64,000 nt of DNA from Hahella sp. HNIBRBA332 (GTDB lineage: Bacteria; Pseudomonadota; Gammaproteobacteria; Pseudomonadales; Oleiphilaceae). The position numbers and the translations under genes were made by a program. Numbering within the stretch: the stretch's first letter is position 1; each line of letters begins with the position of its first letter. Under the pieces are notes generated by a model. That model did not search any database. It saw only the letters and a list, made by a program, of their open reading frames with translations, and was not told the DNA's origin. Below are positions 1 to 8,516 of this stretch, piece after piece. The stretch is from NCBI RefSeq assembly GCF_030719035.1, contig NZ_CP132203.1, positions 3,793,501 to 3,857,500 on the forward strand. Reading direction: 5' to 3'.

Positions 1-990
1 ATCCCCGCCGTGAATGACCGGCAAAACCTGGTCAAACTACTGCGCAGAGAAATCGATTTGTTTCCTCTGGACGCCAAAGTGGGCGAATATTTGCTGCAAC
101 ATGAGCTGCCGGAGTATCAACGTCTCTTCACTTATGACGAGAAACCTCTGATTCAGGACGGGTTGTCAGTGATGTTCCCCAAGAACGGTCCTAACAGCCG
201 CAGCTATGTCGCTATCTTCAATCAGGGCCTGAAACGACTAAAACGCAACGGCGACTACTCACGCATTCTCAACAACATTGACGTTATCAACGGCATCTCC
301 CAGCTCAGTTTTTACAGTGAGGACTACGCCCCTTTCAATTATCGCGAAAACGGCGTGGCCAAAGGCATCGCCCTGGACCTTTTCGATGCGATCATGGAGA
401 CCATCGGCGCTGATAAAAGCCGCAGAGACGTGCATTTCATGAACTGGCCGGAAGCCTATAAAGCCGCGACCAGCCAAAACCGCAGCGCGCTGTTCACCAT
501 GACTCGCACGCCACAAAGAGAGAGTAAGTTCAAATGGGTCGGTCCCATTTACCGCTCAAAAGTGGTGCTGATGAGTAAACGCCACGACGTTGAAGATGAG
601 GAGTCAGAGCCGATCCGCCTGAAAGAACTCGGCCATAAACGCATCTGCGTCATCCAGGATGATGTTGGCCATCAACTGATGGTCAGCGCCGGCGTCAAGG
701 AAAGAAACCTGGCCGCCACCACGCACCCCCTCACTTGTGGGCAAATGCTGAACAACGGCGAAGTCGATTATTGGGCGTACGGCTCACAGACCGCCAACTG
801 GTATCTGCAACAACTGGGTCTGGACGCCCGCGATTATCAAGAGGTGATGACGGTGACCGAGTCTTCGGAGTACTTCGCTTTCAACCTGGGTGTGGACGAC
901 CGCATTATTGAGTCATTTCAGAAAGCATTGGATTACCTGAAACTCAGTGGCCAGATGCATGACATTCTGCAGCGCTACGTTCCCAACTAG
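1..990 (+). CDS. Tandem periplasmic amino-acid-type substrate-binding protein (SBP_bac_3), 5' partial
   Basis: The frame is open to the left edge; a GTG at 10 is only an internal codon if the gene continues upstream, as the domain layout suggests. Residues about 1-85 look like the C-terminal lobe of one family-3 solute-binding domain, ending in a GDYSRIL-type helix. Residues about 92-326 form a complete second domain, with a YAPFNY segment near its start, an MTRTPQRE segment in the middle and a closing helix ending DILQRYVP. Such proteins bind amino acids or similar small ligands in the periplasm for ABC transport or sensing. No transporter genes follow; a convergent chemoreceptor gene does, so a sensory role is possible (inference). 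The signal peptide would lie outside the window. Confidence 0.75.
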   Translation: MPAVNDRQNLVKLLRREIDLFPLDAKVGEYLLQHELPEYQRLFTYDEKPLIQDGLSVMFPKNGPNSRSYVAIFNQGLKRLKRNGDYSRILNNIDVINGISQLSFYSEDYAPFNYRENGVAKGIALDLFDAIMETIGADKSRRDVHFMNWPEAYKAATSQNRSALFTMTRTPQRESKFKWVGPIYRSKVVLMSKRHDVEDEESEPIRLKELGHKRICVIQDDVGHQLMVSAGVKERNLAATTHPLTCGQMLNNGEVDYWAYGSQTANWYLQQLGLDARDYQEVMTVTESSEYFAFNLGVDDRIIESFQKALDYLKLSGQMHDILQRYVPN

Positions 991-1020
991 GCAGCGCACA
1001 CAGCGGATGAAAAAGCGAAC

Positions 1021-1044
1021 GGACGGCAGTCGGGTCTACCGTCC
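1021..1044. terminator. Possible convergent terminator hairpin
   Basis: GGACGG at 1021-1026 pairs with CCGTCC at 1039-1044 between two convergent genes. There is no clear T-tract on either strand, so the assignment is weak. Confidence 0.25.
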
Positions 1045-1071
1045 ATTCGAGAAAGAAAGCAACATCCCGAC

Positions 1072-2961
1072 TTACACCTTGAAACGGGCCACCTGCTGAC
1101 GTAGATGCTCGCCCAGCTCCGCCAGTTGCGTACTGGTATTGGCGGTCTCCTGAGTTCCCCGCGCCGTCTGCTCCGCCGCATCGGCGATGGAGGTAATGCT
1201 GCGGCTGATGTCTTCGGTCACCGCAGTCTGTTCCTCCGAGGCGGCGGCGATCTGAGTGTTCATGCTGCTGATGGTGGTGATGGCGGAAACAATTGCATTC
1301 AGCGACGAGCCCGCCGATTGCGCTTTATCCACCGCCGCCTGCCCGTTGTTGCGACTTTGCTCCATACTGCCCACGGCTTTATTGGAGCCATCTTGCAAGC
1401 GACTGATCATGGCCTGAATCTCTTCCGTACTTTCCTGGGTCTTGCTGGCGAGCGCCCGCACTTCATCGGCCACGACGGCGAATCCACGTCCCGCTTCACC
1501 TGCCCGCGCCGCTTCAATGGCTGCGTTCAACGCCAGCAAGTTGGTTTGCTCGGCGATGCCGCGAATAACGGAAAGCACTGACACAATCGAGTTCACATCC
1601 CCTTCCAGCGCGTTGATGACTTCAGACGCGCTGCCGATTTGGGTGGAGAGCTGTTCGATGGATTTAATGGCGTCGTCCACAATGCGCTTAACGTTGGCGC
1701 TCTCATCATCCGCCTCTTGCGCCGCCTCCGCCGCCTGTTGCGCGTTCTGGGCGATTTCTCGGGCTGCGGCGGACATCTCATTCACCGCCGTCGCCACCAT
1801 CTCTGTTTCCTGCTGCTGGGACGCCACCGCTTCACTGGTTTCCGCCGCAAAGCCTTTCATCTCGCGAACGGCGGAGGACATGCTTTCAATAGAATTCTTG
1901 ATGTCGCCGACCAGGTTCTGCACTTTCGCCACGAAAGCGTTGAAGTTGGTGGCCAGACGAGTGAATTCGTCTTTGCCGGACACATCCAGACGCTGTGTCA
2001 GATCGCCCTCGCCTTCCGCAATATTTTCCATGGCGTCGCCCAGTCGGATAACAGGACGCATCAATGTATTCAACAATAACGTCATGAGAATGCTGACCAC
2101 CAGCACCCCAATAATCGCATAAACAATGGCGGAGTTACGAAAGTCAGCCAATGAGGCGAATGCCTTTTCTTTGTCTATCACCACGCCCAGCCGCCAGGAC
2201 ACCGAGGCGATGCCGGAAATCGGGAAAAAGCTGACCAGTACGGCCTGATCTCCGCTATTGGTCTCTTGTAAATCACTAGAGCTAGATTTAGGAGTGTTTT
2301 TAGGAAACAAATCTGAAAGCGTTTTATCCACCTTCGTCAAGTCAGGATGAACCAAAACTTTTTCTTTATCTGTCACAAGAAATGCGTATCCCAGGCCAAA
2401 AAAGTCGACTGAGTTAACCATTTTAGTGACGACATCCAAGTTCAGGTCCGCACCGGCGACACCTGTACTAGACCCAGAAAAGGGGGCAGTAGCCGTTATC
2501 TGCAACAACTTTGTGTTGATATCTCTATACGGTTCTGAAAATGTAGCCCCTCCTTTTTGCTGAGCAGCTAAATACCAAGGGCGTTTACGTGGATCAAAAT
2601 CCGAAGAAAACGTTTGGTTAGGGTCGTTGAAAATGAACGTCCCATCGCTCAGTCCCGTGTAAACTCCCGCAACCTCGTCAGAAACTGCAGCAACTTGAGT
2701 GTACGCCCTTATTGTTTCCATATCGGTAGTGCCTGCTGCTTTTAGCGCTACGCCTCTCACCAGATCTAGTTTGCCATTAAGCCAACTAGCGATGCTGCCT
2801 GACACAGCCCCAGATAGCTCCTGCATACCGCTATCAAGATCCTTCTTGGTTTGGTCGGCCAAAAAGTAATAGTTGTTGGCCGCAAATGCGACAATCGAGA
2901 GCAGCAGGATCCCGCCGCTCAAAATGATAATCTTATGCCGGAACTGCATAGCTAAATTCAT
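1072..2961 (-). CDS. Methyl-accepting chemotaxis protein with dCache sensor domain
   Basis: A 629-residue transmembrane chemoreceptor. TM1 is at about 8-30, a periplasmic double-Cache domain at about 35-275, TM2 at about 280-300, then HAMP at about 300-352 and the cytoplasmic signalling domain, with the highly conserved hairpin tip around VVADEVRALA. The Cache region carries R125-x-R127-P-W129-Y130 and D172, matching the amino-acid-binding signature known from PctA-like receptors, but the signature tyrosine before the first Arg is Phe122. Amino-acid sensing is therefore plausible but not certain. The ATG start is preceded by GGAG eight bases upstream. The gene stands alone and converges on the substrate-binding protein gene. 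It should relay ligand binding to CheA/CheW encoded elsewhere. Confidence 0.93.
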   Translation of the reverse strand: MNLAMQFRHKIIILSGGILLLSIVAFAANNYYFLADQTKKDLDSGMQELSGAVSGSIASWLNGKLDLVRGVALKAAGTTDMETIRAYTQVAAVSDEVAGVYTGLSDGTFIFNDPNQTFSSDFDPRKRPWYLAAQQKGGATFSEPYRDINTKLLQITATAPFSGSSTGVAGADLNLDVVTKMVNSVDFFGLGYAFLVTDKEKVLVHPDLTKVDKTLSDLFPKNTPKSSSSDLQETNSGDQAVLVSFFPISGIASVSWRLGVVIDKEKAFASLADFRNSAIVYAIIGVLVVSILMTLLLNTLMRPVIRLGDAMENIAEGEGDLTQRLDVSGKDEFTRLATNFNAFVAKVQNLVGDIKNSIESMSSAVREMKGFAAETSEAVASQQQETEMVATAVNEMSAAAREIAQNAQQAAEAAQEADDESANVKRIVDDAIKSIEQLSTQIGSASEVINALEGDVNSIVSVLSVIRGIAEQTNLLALNAAIEAARAGEAGRGFAVVADEVRALASKTQESTEEIQAMISRLQDGSNKAVGSMEQSRNNGQAAVDKAQSAGSSLNAIVSAITTISSMNTQIAAASEEQTAVTEDISRSITSIADAAEQTARGTQETANTSTQLAELGEHLRQQVARFKV

Positions 2962-3108
2962 GCGTCAGAACTCCAAAATAAATCCCGTGGAAGAAGCCCC
3001 CTGAGCCATGCTCGGCCGGAGCCGATAAAGCGCTTTGCGAACAATGAGGTAAGCGAAGTCGGAGCAGGCTTTATTCTTTAGCTTAGACGGATTTTGAAAT
3101 AGTGCACT

Positions 3109-3128
3109 GCGCCGGTTATTTCCGGCGC
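3109..3128 (-). terminator. Hairpin downstream of lptG
   Basis: A 7-bp GC stem (GCGCCGG / CCGGCGC) with a 6-nt loop lies 37-56 bases past the lptG stop. No T-run follows on the minus strand, so it may be only an RNA 3'-end stabiliser. Confidence 0.35.
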
Positions 3129-3164
3129 CTATTAAGGAGGGATTACAAGTAAGGTATGTGAGCG

Positions 3165-4226
3165 CTAACGCACTCGACGCAATAGTACGACGCCAAGCAG
3201 TGCGCATATGCAAATCGGCGCCAGCGTCGCAATCACGGGGTTGAAGCCAAACACCAGGCTTGCCGGACCCAACAGATCCTGCATGTACTTAAACAGCAGC
3301 CCGATGATGATGCCGCAGAAGACGCGAAAGCCCATGGTGACCGAGCGCAGCGGACCAAAAATGAAGGAGATCGCCACCAGCACCAATACTGAGGTCGCCA
3401 CCGGCTGCAACACCTTCTTCCAGAACGCCATCAGATAAGAGTTGGCGTCCAGTCCCTGCTCTTCCTGGTATTTGGCGTAGGTATACAGGCCTTTGATAGA
3501 CAAATATTCAGGCTTAATGATCAGCACTTCCAGAATGCTGGGCGACAAACTGACATTCCAGCGCAGAGAGTCGAATGTCTGCACATTACTGCCATCGCTT
3601 TTGATCTCGGTGCGCTCAATATCCTGCAATAGCCAATGATCGCCCTGATAAATTGCGCGCCTGGCGAAAGTGGAGCGCACCATGCGACGTTCGTCATTGA
3701 ACTCAAACAGGCTCACGCCATGCAGCACGCCTTTCGGCTCCACCGCATTGAAGTGCATAAACACATTGCCTTCACGCCGCCACATACCGGCGGAAGAGGC
3801 CACATTCTCAGCTGCGCCCTGCTCCAAGGCTTTCTGCGTCTGCGCAATACGCTCTGTATGAGGCGCCACAAACTCGCCCACCAGGATGCCGACAACGACC
3901 ACCGCCAAAGCGGGCTTCATCGTGGACCAGACGACCCGCACCACGGAAACGCCAGCCGCGCGAATGACTGTCAGCTCGCTGTTGTTGGCCAACACGCCCA
4001 GTCCTACCAGACAACCAATAAACCCAGCCAGGGGCAAGTAATCATAGATACGCCTGGGTACGGTGAAGACAATGTATTTCATCGCCTGAATGGTCTGGTA
4101 GTCGTTTTTCAACTCGTCCATTTCAGCAATGAACGCAAACACCAGATCCAGAGACAACACCACCAGCAACACCAGCAGCATGGCGGAGGCGACAGTAGCG
4201 ACTATATAGCGATCAATTCTGCGCAC
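3165..4226 (-). CDS. lptG: LPS export ABC transporter permease LptG
   Basis: A 353-residue YjgP/YjgQ-family permease of the inner-membrane LptB2FG complex, which extracts LPS from the inner membrane and feeds it to LptC and the Lpt bridge. Hydrophobic segments lie at about 10-30, 55-80 and 97-120, followed by a periplasmic beta-jellyroll of about 150 residues, then three more membrane segments after about 270. The family-typical N-terminus MRRIDRYI is present. Its start overlaps the end of lptF by 14 bases, so the two subunits are translationally coupled. Length is normal for the family. Confidence 0.96.
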   Translation of the reverse strand: MRRIDRYIVATVASAMLLVLLVVLSLDLVFAFIAEMDELKNDYQTIQAMKYIVFTVPRRIYDYLPLAGFIGCLVGLGVLANNSELTVIRAAGVSVVRVVWSTMKPALAVVVVGILVGEFVAPHTERIAQTQKALEQGAAENVASSAGMWRREGNVFMHFNAVEPKGVLHGVSLFEFNDERRMVRSTFARRAIYQGDHWLLQDIERTEIKSDGSNVQTFDSLRWNVSLSPSILEVLIIKPEYLSIKGLYTYAKYQEEQGLDANSYLMAFWKKVLQPVATSVLVLVAISFIFGPLRSVTMGFRVFCGIIIGLLFKYMQDLLGPASLVFGFNPVIATLAPICICALLGVVLLRRVR

Positions 4227-5310
4227 GCGCCGCTCTCCTCTTTTGCCGCCAGTCAGGTCCGAACATCAACACCAGCGCAATCGCCAGAAATGTTCCGTGC
4301 ACCCACCACATACCTATCCACTCGCTGATGCGCCCCTTCTCCAGACTCTTGCGACTGGCGATCAGCAACCCTAAATAGGTGATGTAAATAAGCATGGCGG
4401 GCAGTAAATGAAAGAAACGCCCCTGCCTGGGATTCACTCGACTCAAGGGGATCGCCAGCAGCGCAACAATAGGAACCAGTAAAGGGATGGAGATGCGCCA
4501 TTGCAGCAAGGCTCTGTCCTTGGGATTGTCGGAACGCCACAGCTCACTGGTGGGCTTGGCTTCATCCCGGGTTTTCTCCGCCTCCGCGTCAGGTTCCGCG
4601 ATCTTGATGCCATAAGCGTCATATTCAATAACGCGGTAATCCATTTCTCCCGGACGCCCTTGATAACGGGCGCCTTCATGTAGAACCACAAAACGGCTGC
4701 CGGTATTGGGGTCGACCAGTTGCGTACCCCGCTTGGCCGCCAATACAGAGATGCTGCCGTTTTCCGAGTCCCGCTCCGCGATAAATACGTTCTGCATTTC
4801 CCGCTTGTCGCTGCTCAGTCCCTCGGTGTAGGTCACCCGTTCTCCTGATCGCAGGCTTTGGAAGCGCCCTGGCGCCAGCAACTCGAACTCAGTCACTTTG
4901 GATTGGTCTGAAAAAATTTCATCCACCTGACGCAGCCCCCAGGGGCTGACGTAGAGACTCATAGCGCCGACCACCAACATCACCAGCAACGCGGAAACCA
5001 TCGTCAGTTTGATAAGCTGAAAGCGGTTCATGCCACAGGCGAACAGCACCGTCATTTCACTTTCCAGATACATGCGACCGTATGCGAGCAGGATGCCGAT
5101 AAACAAACCCAGCGGCAGAATCAATTCCAAAAAGCCCGGCAGGCGATATCCCATAATGGCGAACAACACATCCGCCGACAGTTTGCCCTGGGCGGCGTCA
5201 GCCAGATATTTGATAAACCGTCCGCTCATAAAAATAAGCAGCAGCACACCCGCGACAGCGACCATGCTGACCAGCAACTGCCTGGACAGATAACGAAGGA
5301 TAATAAACAA
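4213..5310 (-). CDS. lptF: LPS export ABC transporter permease LptF
   Basis: A 365-residue permease partner of LptG with the same six-TM, periplasmic jellyroll architecture. The N-terminal MFIILRYLSRQ aligns with the known LptF start, and the late NPRQGRFFHLLPAML segment is a family hallmark. The start codon is TTG at 5310; the upstream TAGGT at eight to nine bases is a modest ribosome site, and no ATG or GTG fits the conserved N-terminus. It is the first gene of the lptFG operon and divergent from pepA, the arrangement common in gamma-proteobacteria. Confidence 0.96.
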   Translation of the reverse strand: MFIILRYLSRQLLVSMVAVAGVLLLIFMSGRFIKYLADAAQGKLSADVLFAIMGYRLPGFLELILPLGLFIGILLAYGRMYLESEMTVLFACGMNRFQLIKLTMVSALLVMLVVGAMSLYVSPWGLRQVDEIFSDQSKVTEFELLAPGRFQSLRSGERVTYTEGLSSDKREMQNVFIAERDSENGSISVLAAKRGTQLVDPNTGSRFVVLHEGARYQGRPGEMDYRVIEYDAYGIKIAEPDAEAEKTRDEAKPTSELWRSDNPKDRALLQWRISIPLLVPIVALLAIPLSRVNPRQGRFFHLLPAMLIYITYLGLLIASRKSLEKGRISEWIGMWWVHGTFLAIALVLMFGPDWRQKRRAARAQN

Positions 5311-5645
5311 CGAAATTACCTATTTACGTTCTTCCGCAATATCAACCGAAGCGCGCGGAACGGCGCGTCAGGACGGGTTAAGCGGCGCAGCGTTTTTGAG
5401 CGCGCGTCAAAGTGACGCAAGATACCAGACTCACATGCAAATTTCATAGCCTTAACGTAGACTTGATTGCGTATAGGATACGTCTCATATAGATTGCCTC
5501 TTGCAACGGCGGGCGACGCTCCCGCATCGAATGAGACTTCTGCGGCGCCCCAGGGAACGCCTCCGGCGCCATCCATCAAGCGGACGTTGGTCCGGCATGG
5601 AGAACAAAGCCCAATGAATTTAGGTTAAGAGGATTCGCAACCACT
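5311..5645. other. Divergent lptF-pepA intergenic region
   Basis: This stretch must hold the promoters of lptFG (leftward) and pepA (rightward). I see no convincing sigma70 pair; a TTGATT at 5463 with a TATAGA 19 bases downstream is a weak candidate for pepA. The pepA ribosome site AAGAGGA lies 12 bases before the ATG. An 87-codon minus-strand frame inside looks like random GC-rich sequence and is not called. Confidence 0.5.
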
Positions 5646-7130
5646 ATGAATTATTCCGCTCTTTCCACCGACCCGATAAAACAAAAAAGCGACTGCCTTG
5701 TGGTCGGCGTTGTCGAAGGCAAATCCCAGTCGGCAGTTTGGACAGAACTCGACCAACAGTGCAAAGGCGTTCTGGGTAAGTTGCTCTCTTCTGGCGATAT
5801 CTCCTCCAAGCTGGCCGCCACCAGCTGGTTTTATCCGCAGGAAGGCGGCATTAAACGTCTTTTGTTCGTCGGCTTGGGTAAAGAGAAAGAATTAAGCGAA
5901 GCCGGTTTCCGTAAAGCCGCAAAATCCGTCATGCAAAGCCTGAGCAAAAGCGGTGCGGGCAACGCCGTGGTCGCGCTATCCAGTTTGACCCTGAATGCGT
6001 TGAAAGCCGGCTGGGCGACGGAGCAACTGGTGGTCGCGCTGGAATCCGCCTGTTACACCTTCGACAACATGAAAAGCGAGAAGGCTACGCCGACTAAAGT
6101 CAGCCAGGTTAAAGTCGCTGGCGACAAACGTGACAAAAGCGCCATCGAGGCCGCTATCGCCAAAGCCGGCGCCGTCGCCAAAGGCATGAGCCTGACCAAA
6201 GACCTGGGCAACCTGCCCGGCAATGTCTGCACCCCGGATTATCTGGCTAAACAAGCCAAGGCGCTCGCTAAAGAGTACAAATCTCTAAAGGCGGAAGCCC
6301 TGGGTGAAAAAGAGATGAAAGAACTGGGCATGGGCTCTTTCCTTTCCGTCTCAGCAGGCAGCGACCAGCCCGCCCGCCTGATCGTCATCGAATATAAAGG
6401 CGGCGACGACAAGCAGAAGCCTCATGTACTGGTAGGCAAAGGCATTACTTTCGACAGCGGCGGCATCAGCCTGAAGCCCGGCGAAGGCATGGATGAAATG
6501 AAGTACGACATGTGCGGGGCCGCCAGCGTGTTTGGAACGTTGCTGGCGCTGGCGGAAATGAAAGCGCCAATCAATGTCGTCGGCGTCATCGCCGCCGCGG
6601 AAAACATGCCCAGCGGCAAAGCCACCAAGCCCGGCGACATCGTCACCACCATGTCCGGCCAGACGGTGGAAATTCTGAACACGGACGCCGAAGGCCGTCT
6701 CGTGCTGTGCGACGCCCTCACTTATTGCGAACGCTTCAAGCCAGAAACCGTGGTGGACATCGCCACACTGACCGGCGCCTGCATTATCGCACTGGGCAAC
6801 CACGCCACCGGTTTGCTGGCCAACGACGACAAACTGGCTGACGCACTGCTCGCCGCAGGCGAGAGCACAGGCGACAGAGCCTGGCGTCTGCCCCTGTGGG
6901 ACGAGTACCAGACTCAGCTGGACAGCAACTTCGCGGACATGCAGAACATTGGCGGCCGCCCCGCCGGCACCATCACCGCCGCCTGCTTCCTGTCCCGCTT
7001 CACCAAGAAATATCGCTGGGCTCACCTGGACATCGCCGGCGTCGCCTGGACCTCAGGTAAAGACAAAGGCGCCTCCGGCCGTCCCGTGCCTTTGCTGACC
7101 GAGTATCTGCTGGGCCAAGTCAAAGGCTGA
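5646..7130 (+). CDS. pepA: Leucyl aminopeptidase (M17)
   Basis: A 494-residue cytosolic M17 aminopeptidase that removes N-terminal residues from peptides; in Enterobacteria and Pseudomonas it also binds DNA (Xer recombination, carAB or alginate regulation). The N-terminal macrodomain-like part spans about 1-165 and the catalytic part about 180-494. Diagnostic motifs are GKGITFDSGGISLKP (metal and catalytic lysine) and NTDAEGRL (metal ligands plus catalytic arginine). It heads the conserved pepA-holC-hypothetical-valS array and is followed by a strong hairpin terminator. Confidence 0.98.
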   Translation: MNYSALSTDPIKQKSDCLVVGVVEGKSQSAVWTELDQQCKGVLGKLLSSGDISSKLAATSWFYPQEGGIKRLLFVGLGKEKELSEAGFRKAAKSVMQSLSKSGAGNAVVALSSLTLNALKAGWATEQLVVALESACYTFDNMKSEKATPTKVSQVKVAGDKRDKSAIEAAIAKAGAVAKGMSLTKDLGNLPGNVCTPDYLAKQAKALAKEYKSLKAEALGEKEMKELGMGSFLSVSAGSDQPARLIVIEYKGGDDKQKPHVLVGKGITFDSGGISLKPGEGMDEMKYDMCGAASVFGTLLALAEMKAPINVVGVIAAAENMPSGKATKPGDIVTTMSGQTVEILNTDAEGRLVLCDALTYCERFKPETVVDIATLTGACIIALGNHATGLLANDDKLADALLAAGESTGDRAWRLPLWDEYQTQLDSNFADMQNIGGRPAGTITAACFLSRFTKKYRWAHLDIAGVAWTSGKDKGASGRPVPLLTEYLLGQVKG

Positions 7131-7162
7131 TTGCGACGCATATAAAGCGATCCCTGTCACAG

Positions 7163-7191
7163 ACCATGGTATTCGATTCGGATACCATGGT
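7163..7191 (+). terminator. pepA rho-independent terminator
   Basis: ACCATGGTATTCG pairs with CGGATACCATGGT (one G-U) around a 3-nt loop, giving a 13-bp stem followed by TATTTAATTATT. It sits 33 bases after the pepA stop. Confidence 0.8.
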
Positions 7192-7224
7192 TATTTAATT
7201 ATTCCGATTACTTATATACATTAC

Positions 7225-7650
7225 ATGCCAAAAGCCGACTTCCATCTGCTTTCTTCCGGCGACATTGCACAAAGGGATTTTTATCTTTGTAGACTTTGCG
7301 AAAAGATATATCGATTAGGACATCGGATATATATCCTATGCAAAGACTCAAAAGAACTAGAACATTTGGACGATTTATTATATTCCTTTCGGCCGGAAAG
7401 CTTTATTCCACATAGTATTGAACCTGAATCCCCCTCTTCCGACATACCTGTTTTTTTATGCACCCGCCTGCCGAAAACAATTTCCACCGAAGTTGTTATA
7501 AATCTCACAGAAGCCCCGCCAGACAAGGCGAACAGAGTGATAGAGCTTGTAACTGGCGATCCTGAGGCCCGTGCGAAATCCAGAAAAGTGTATAAACTGT
7601 ATAAACAATTAGGCTTCGAGTTGCAGACTTATAACATCGAATCTGCTTAA
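7225..7650 (+). CDS. holC: DNA polymerase III chi subunit
   Basis: A 141-residue chi subunit of the clamp-loader complex; with psi it links the polymerase III holoenzyme to single-strand-binding protein. The sequence starts with the expected FHLL strand and contains the family block FRPESFIPHSI and a C-terminal KLYKQLGFELQTY helix-strand. Position between pepA and valS supports the call. The DNA is strikingly AT-rich in codon choice (TTA, ATA, TAT) compared with pepA and valS. There is no recognisable Shine-Dalgarno before ATG 7225, so initiation may be weak or leaderless from the short AT-rich gap after the terminator. Confidence 0.93.
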   Translation: MPKADFHLLSSGDIAQRDFYLCRLCEKIYRLGHRIYILCKDSKELEHLDDLLYSFRPESFIPHSIEPESPSSDIPVFLCTRLPKTISTEVVINLTEAPPDKANRVIELVTGDPEARAKSRKVYKLYKQLGFELQTYNIESA

Positions 7651-7798
7651 ATATTGAGTAGGAAACGGGAGTCATTTCTCGACAACGAGCAAGTCATCGT
7701 TTCCATAAAGACCCAAAGAGGTCTAAATAATAATTAAATTAATCGGAGCCTGATTAATAACTACAATTGAAACTTGGGATTTACGAGGAATATAACCG

Positions 7799-8266
7799 AT
7801 GAGTTCTCCTGTAGCTGACAGTGAAAGTGATCTCATTCCCTTGTTGGATGAAATAGTGATTGATGACTCGGAGCTGGCTTCTTCCCATCCCGGCCTTACC
7901 GAAATTCAGAACAATCAACCCCAAACGCAACTTAGCAAGGAGTGTGAAAGTATGGAGATGACACCCGCGAACGGACAGGTTGACGTAAAACCGACCAGTC
8001 TGCGGGGCAATAATCCATTCTTGCCCTATGAGCACTTGGAAAAGCTGGCGCTGGAGCGCATGGAGTTTCAGAAGGAGTTTGAGGCCTTTTTCAAGAAACA
8101 AAGCACGCACGCCGCCGCCAGTTCGGTTTTGAAAGAAACCAAAGATCTGGAGCGGATCGTCCACCTCACTACGCAGAAAGTGGTGGCGGAGTACATGCCG
8201 CAGATCGAGCAAAGGGTCCGCGCCGAGGTCATCCGTCATATGAACAGCCTCAACTTATCCAAATAA
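7799..8266 (+). CDS. Conserved hypothetical protein of the holC-valS interval
   Basis: A 155-residue soluble protein. The N-terminal 50 residues are acidic and poorly ordered, with LIPLLDEIVIDD and PGLTEI repeats of a style seen in the Pseudomonas protein at this locus. The C-terminal half (about 70-155) is helical and charged, NPFLPYEHLEKL onwards. GAGGA lies eleven bases before ATG 7799. A second in-frame ATG at 7952 has a perfect AAGGAG nine bases upstream and would give about 104 residues covering just the conserved part. Function unknown; the conserved position beside holC suggests, but does not show, a replication link. Confidence 0.8.
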   Translation: MSSPVADSESDLIPLLDEIVIDDSELASSHPGLTEIQNNQPQTQLSKECESMEMTPANGQVDVKPTSLRGNNPFLPYEHLEKLALERMEFQKEFEAFFKKQSTHAAASSVLKETKDLERIVHLTTQKVVAEYMPQIEQRVRAEVIRHMNSLNLSK

Positions 8267-8357
8267 GCTGAGCATCCCCTCCGATAACGGCCACGCTGCG
8301 GGATGCGGCGCGGCCCGATATGCGCCCATGCGGCTATCAGAAGATCCCATGGGTGTG

Positions 8358-8363
8358 TATAAT
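8358..8363 (+). promoter_or_regulatory. Candidate valS -10 element
   Basis: A perfect TATAAT followed by GCGG lies 154 bases before the valS ATG in a 250-bp gap. The sequence 17 bases upstream (TATCAG) is a poor -35, so an activator or a long leader may be involved. Confidence 0.4.
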
Positions 8364-8516
8364 GCGGCCTTTTCCAGGGCCGTCTGATCAGCGCTAGCAC
8401 CCACTATTCCGCACCCGTGCGCTCACCTGTTGCAGACGCCCATTTAGCGGCCTCTTTCGGCTATTATTCTTAGATCCTAGAATCAAGCACCTGAGCGAAA
8501 CGAATACATATACGTC

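Noticed and set aside
3021..3028. GCCGATAA, a possible sigma-28 -10 near the first chemoreceptor
   Set aside because: It is on the plus strand, pointing away from the minus-strand gene, and has no TAAA at the right distance.
6351..7025. 224-codon minus-strand frame inside pepA
   Set aside because: Shadow of PepA; low-complexity His/Ala/Gly composition and no ribosome site.
7769..7798. TTGAAA-N18-TATAAC as promoter of the holC-valS hypothetical gene
   Set aside because: The putative -10 lies four bases before the ATG and overlaps the ribosome-site region, so the match is probably chance.
8358..8516. T-box or other riboswitch in the valS leader
   Set aside because: No T-box core or antiterminator is visible, and T-boxes are not used by gamma-proteobacterial valS.
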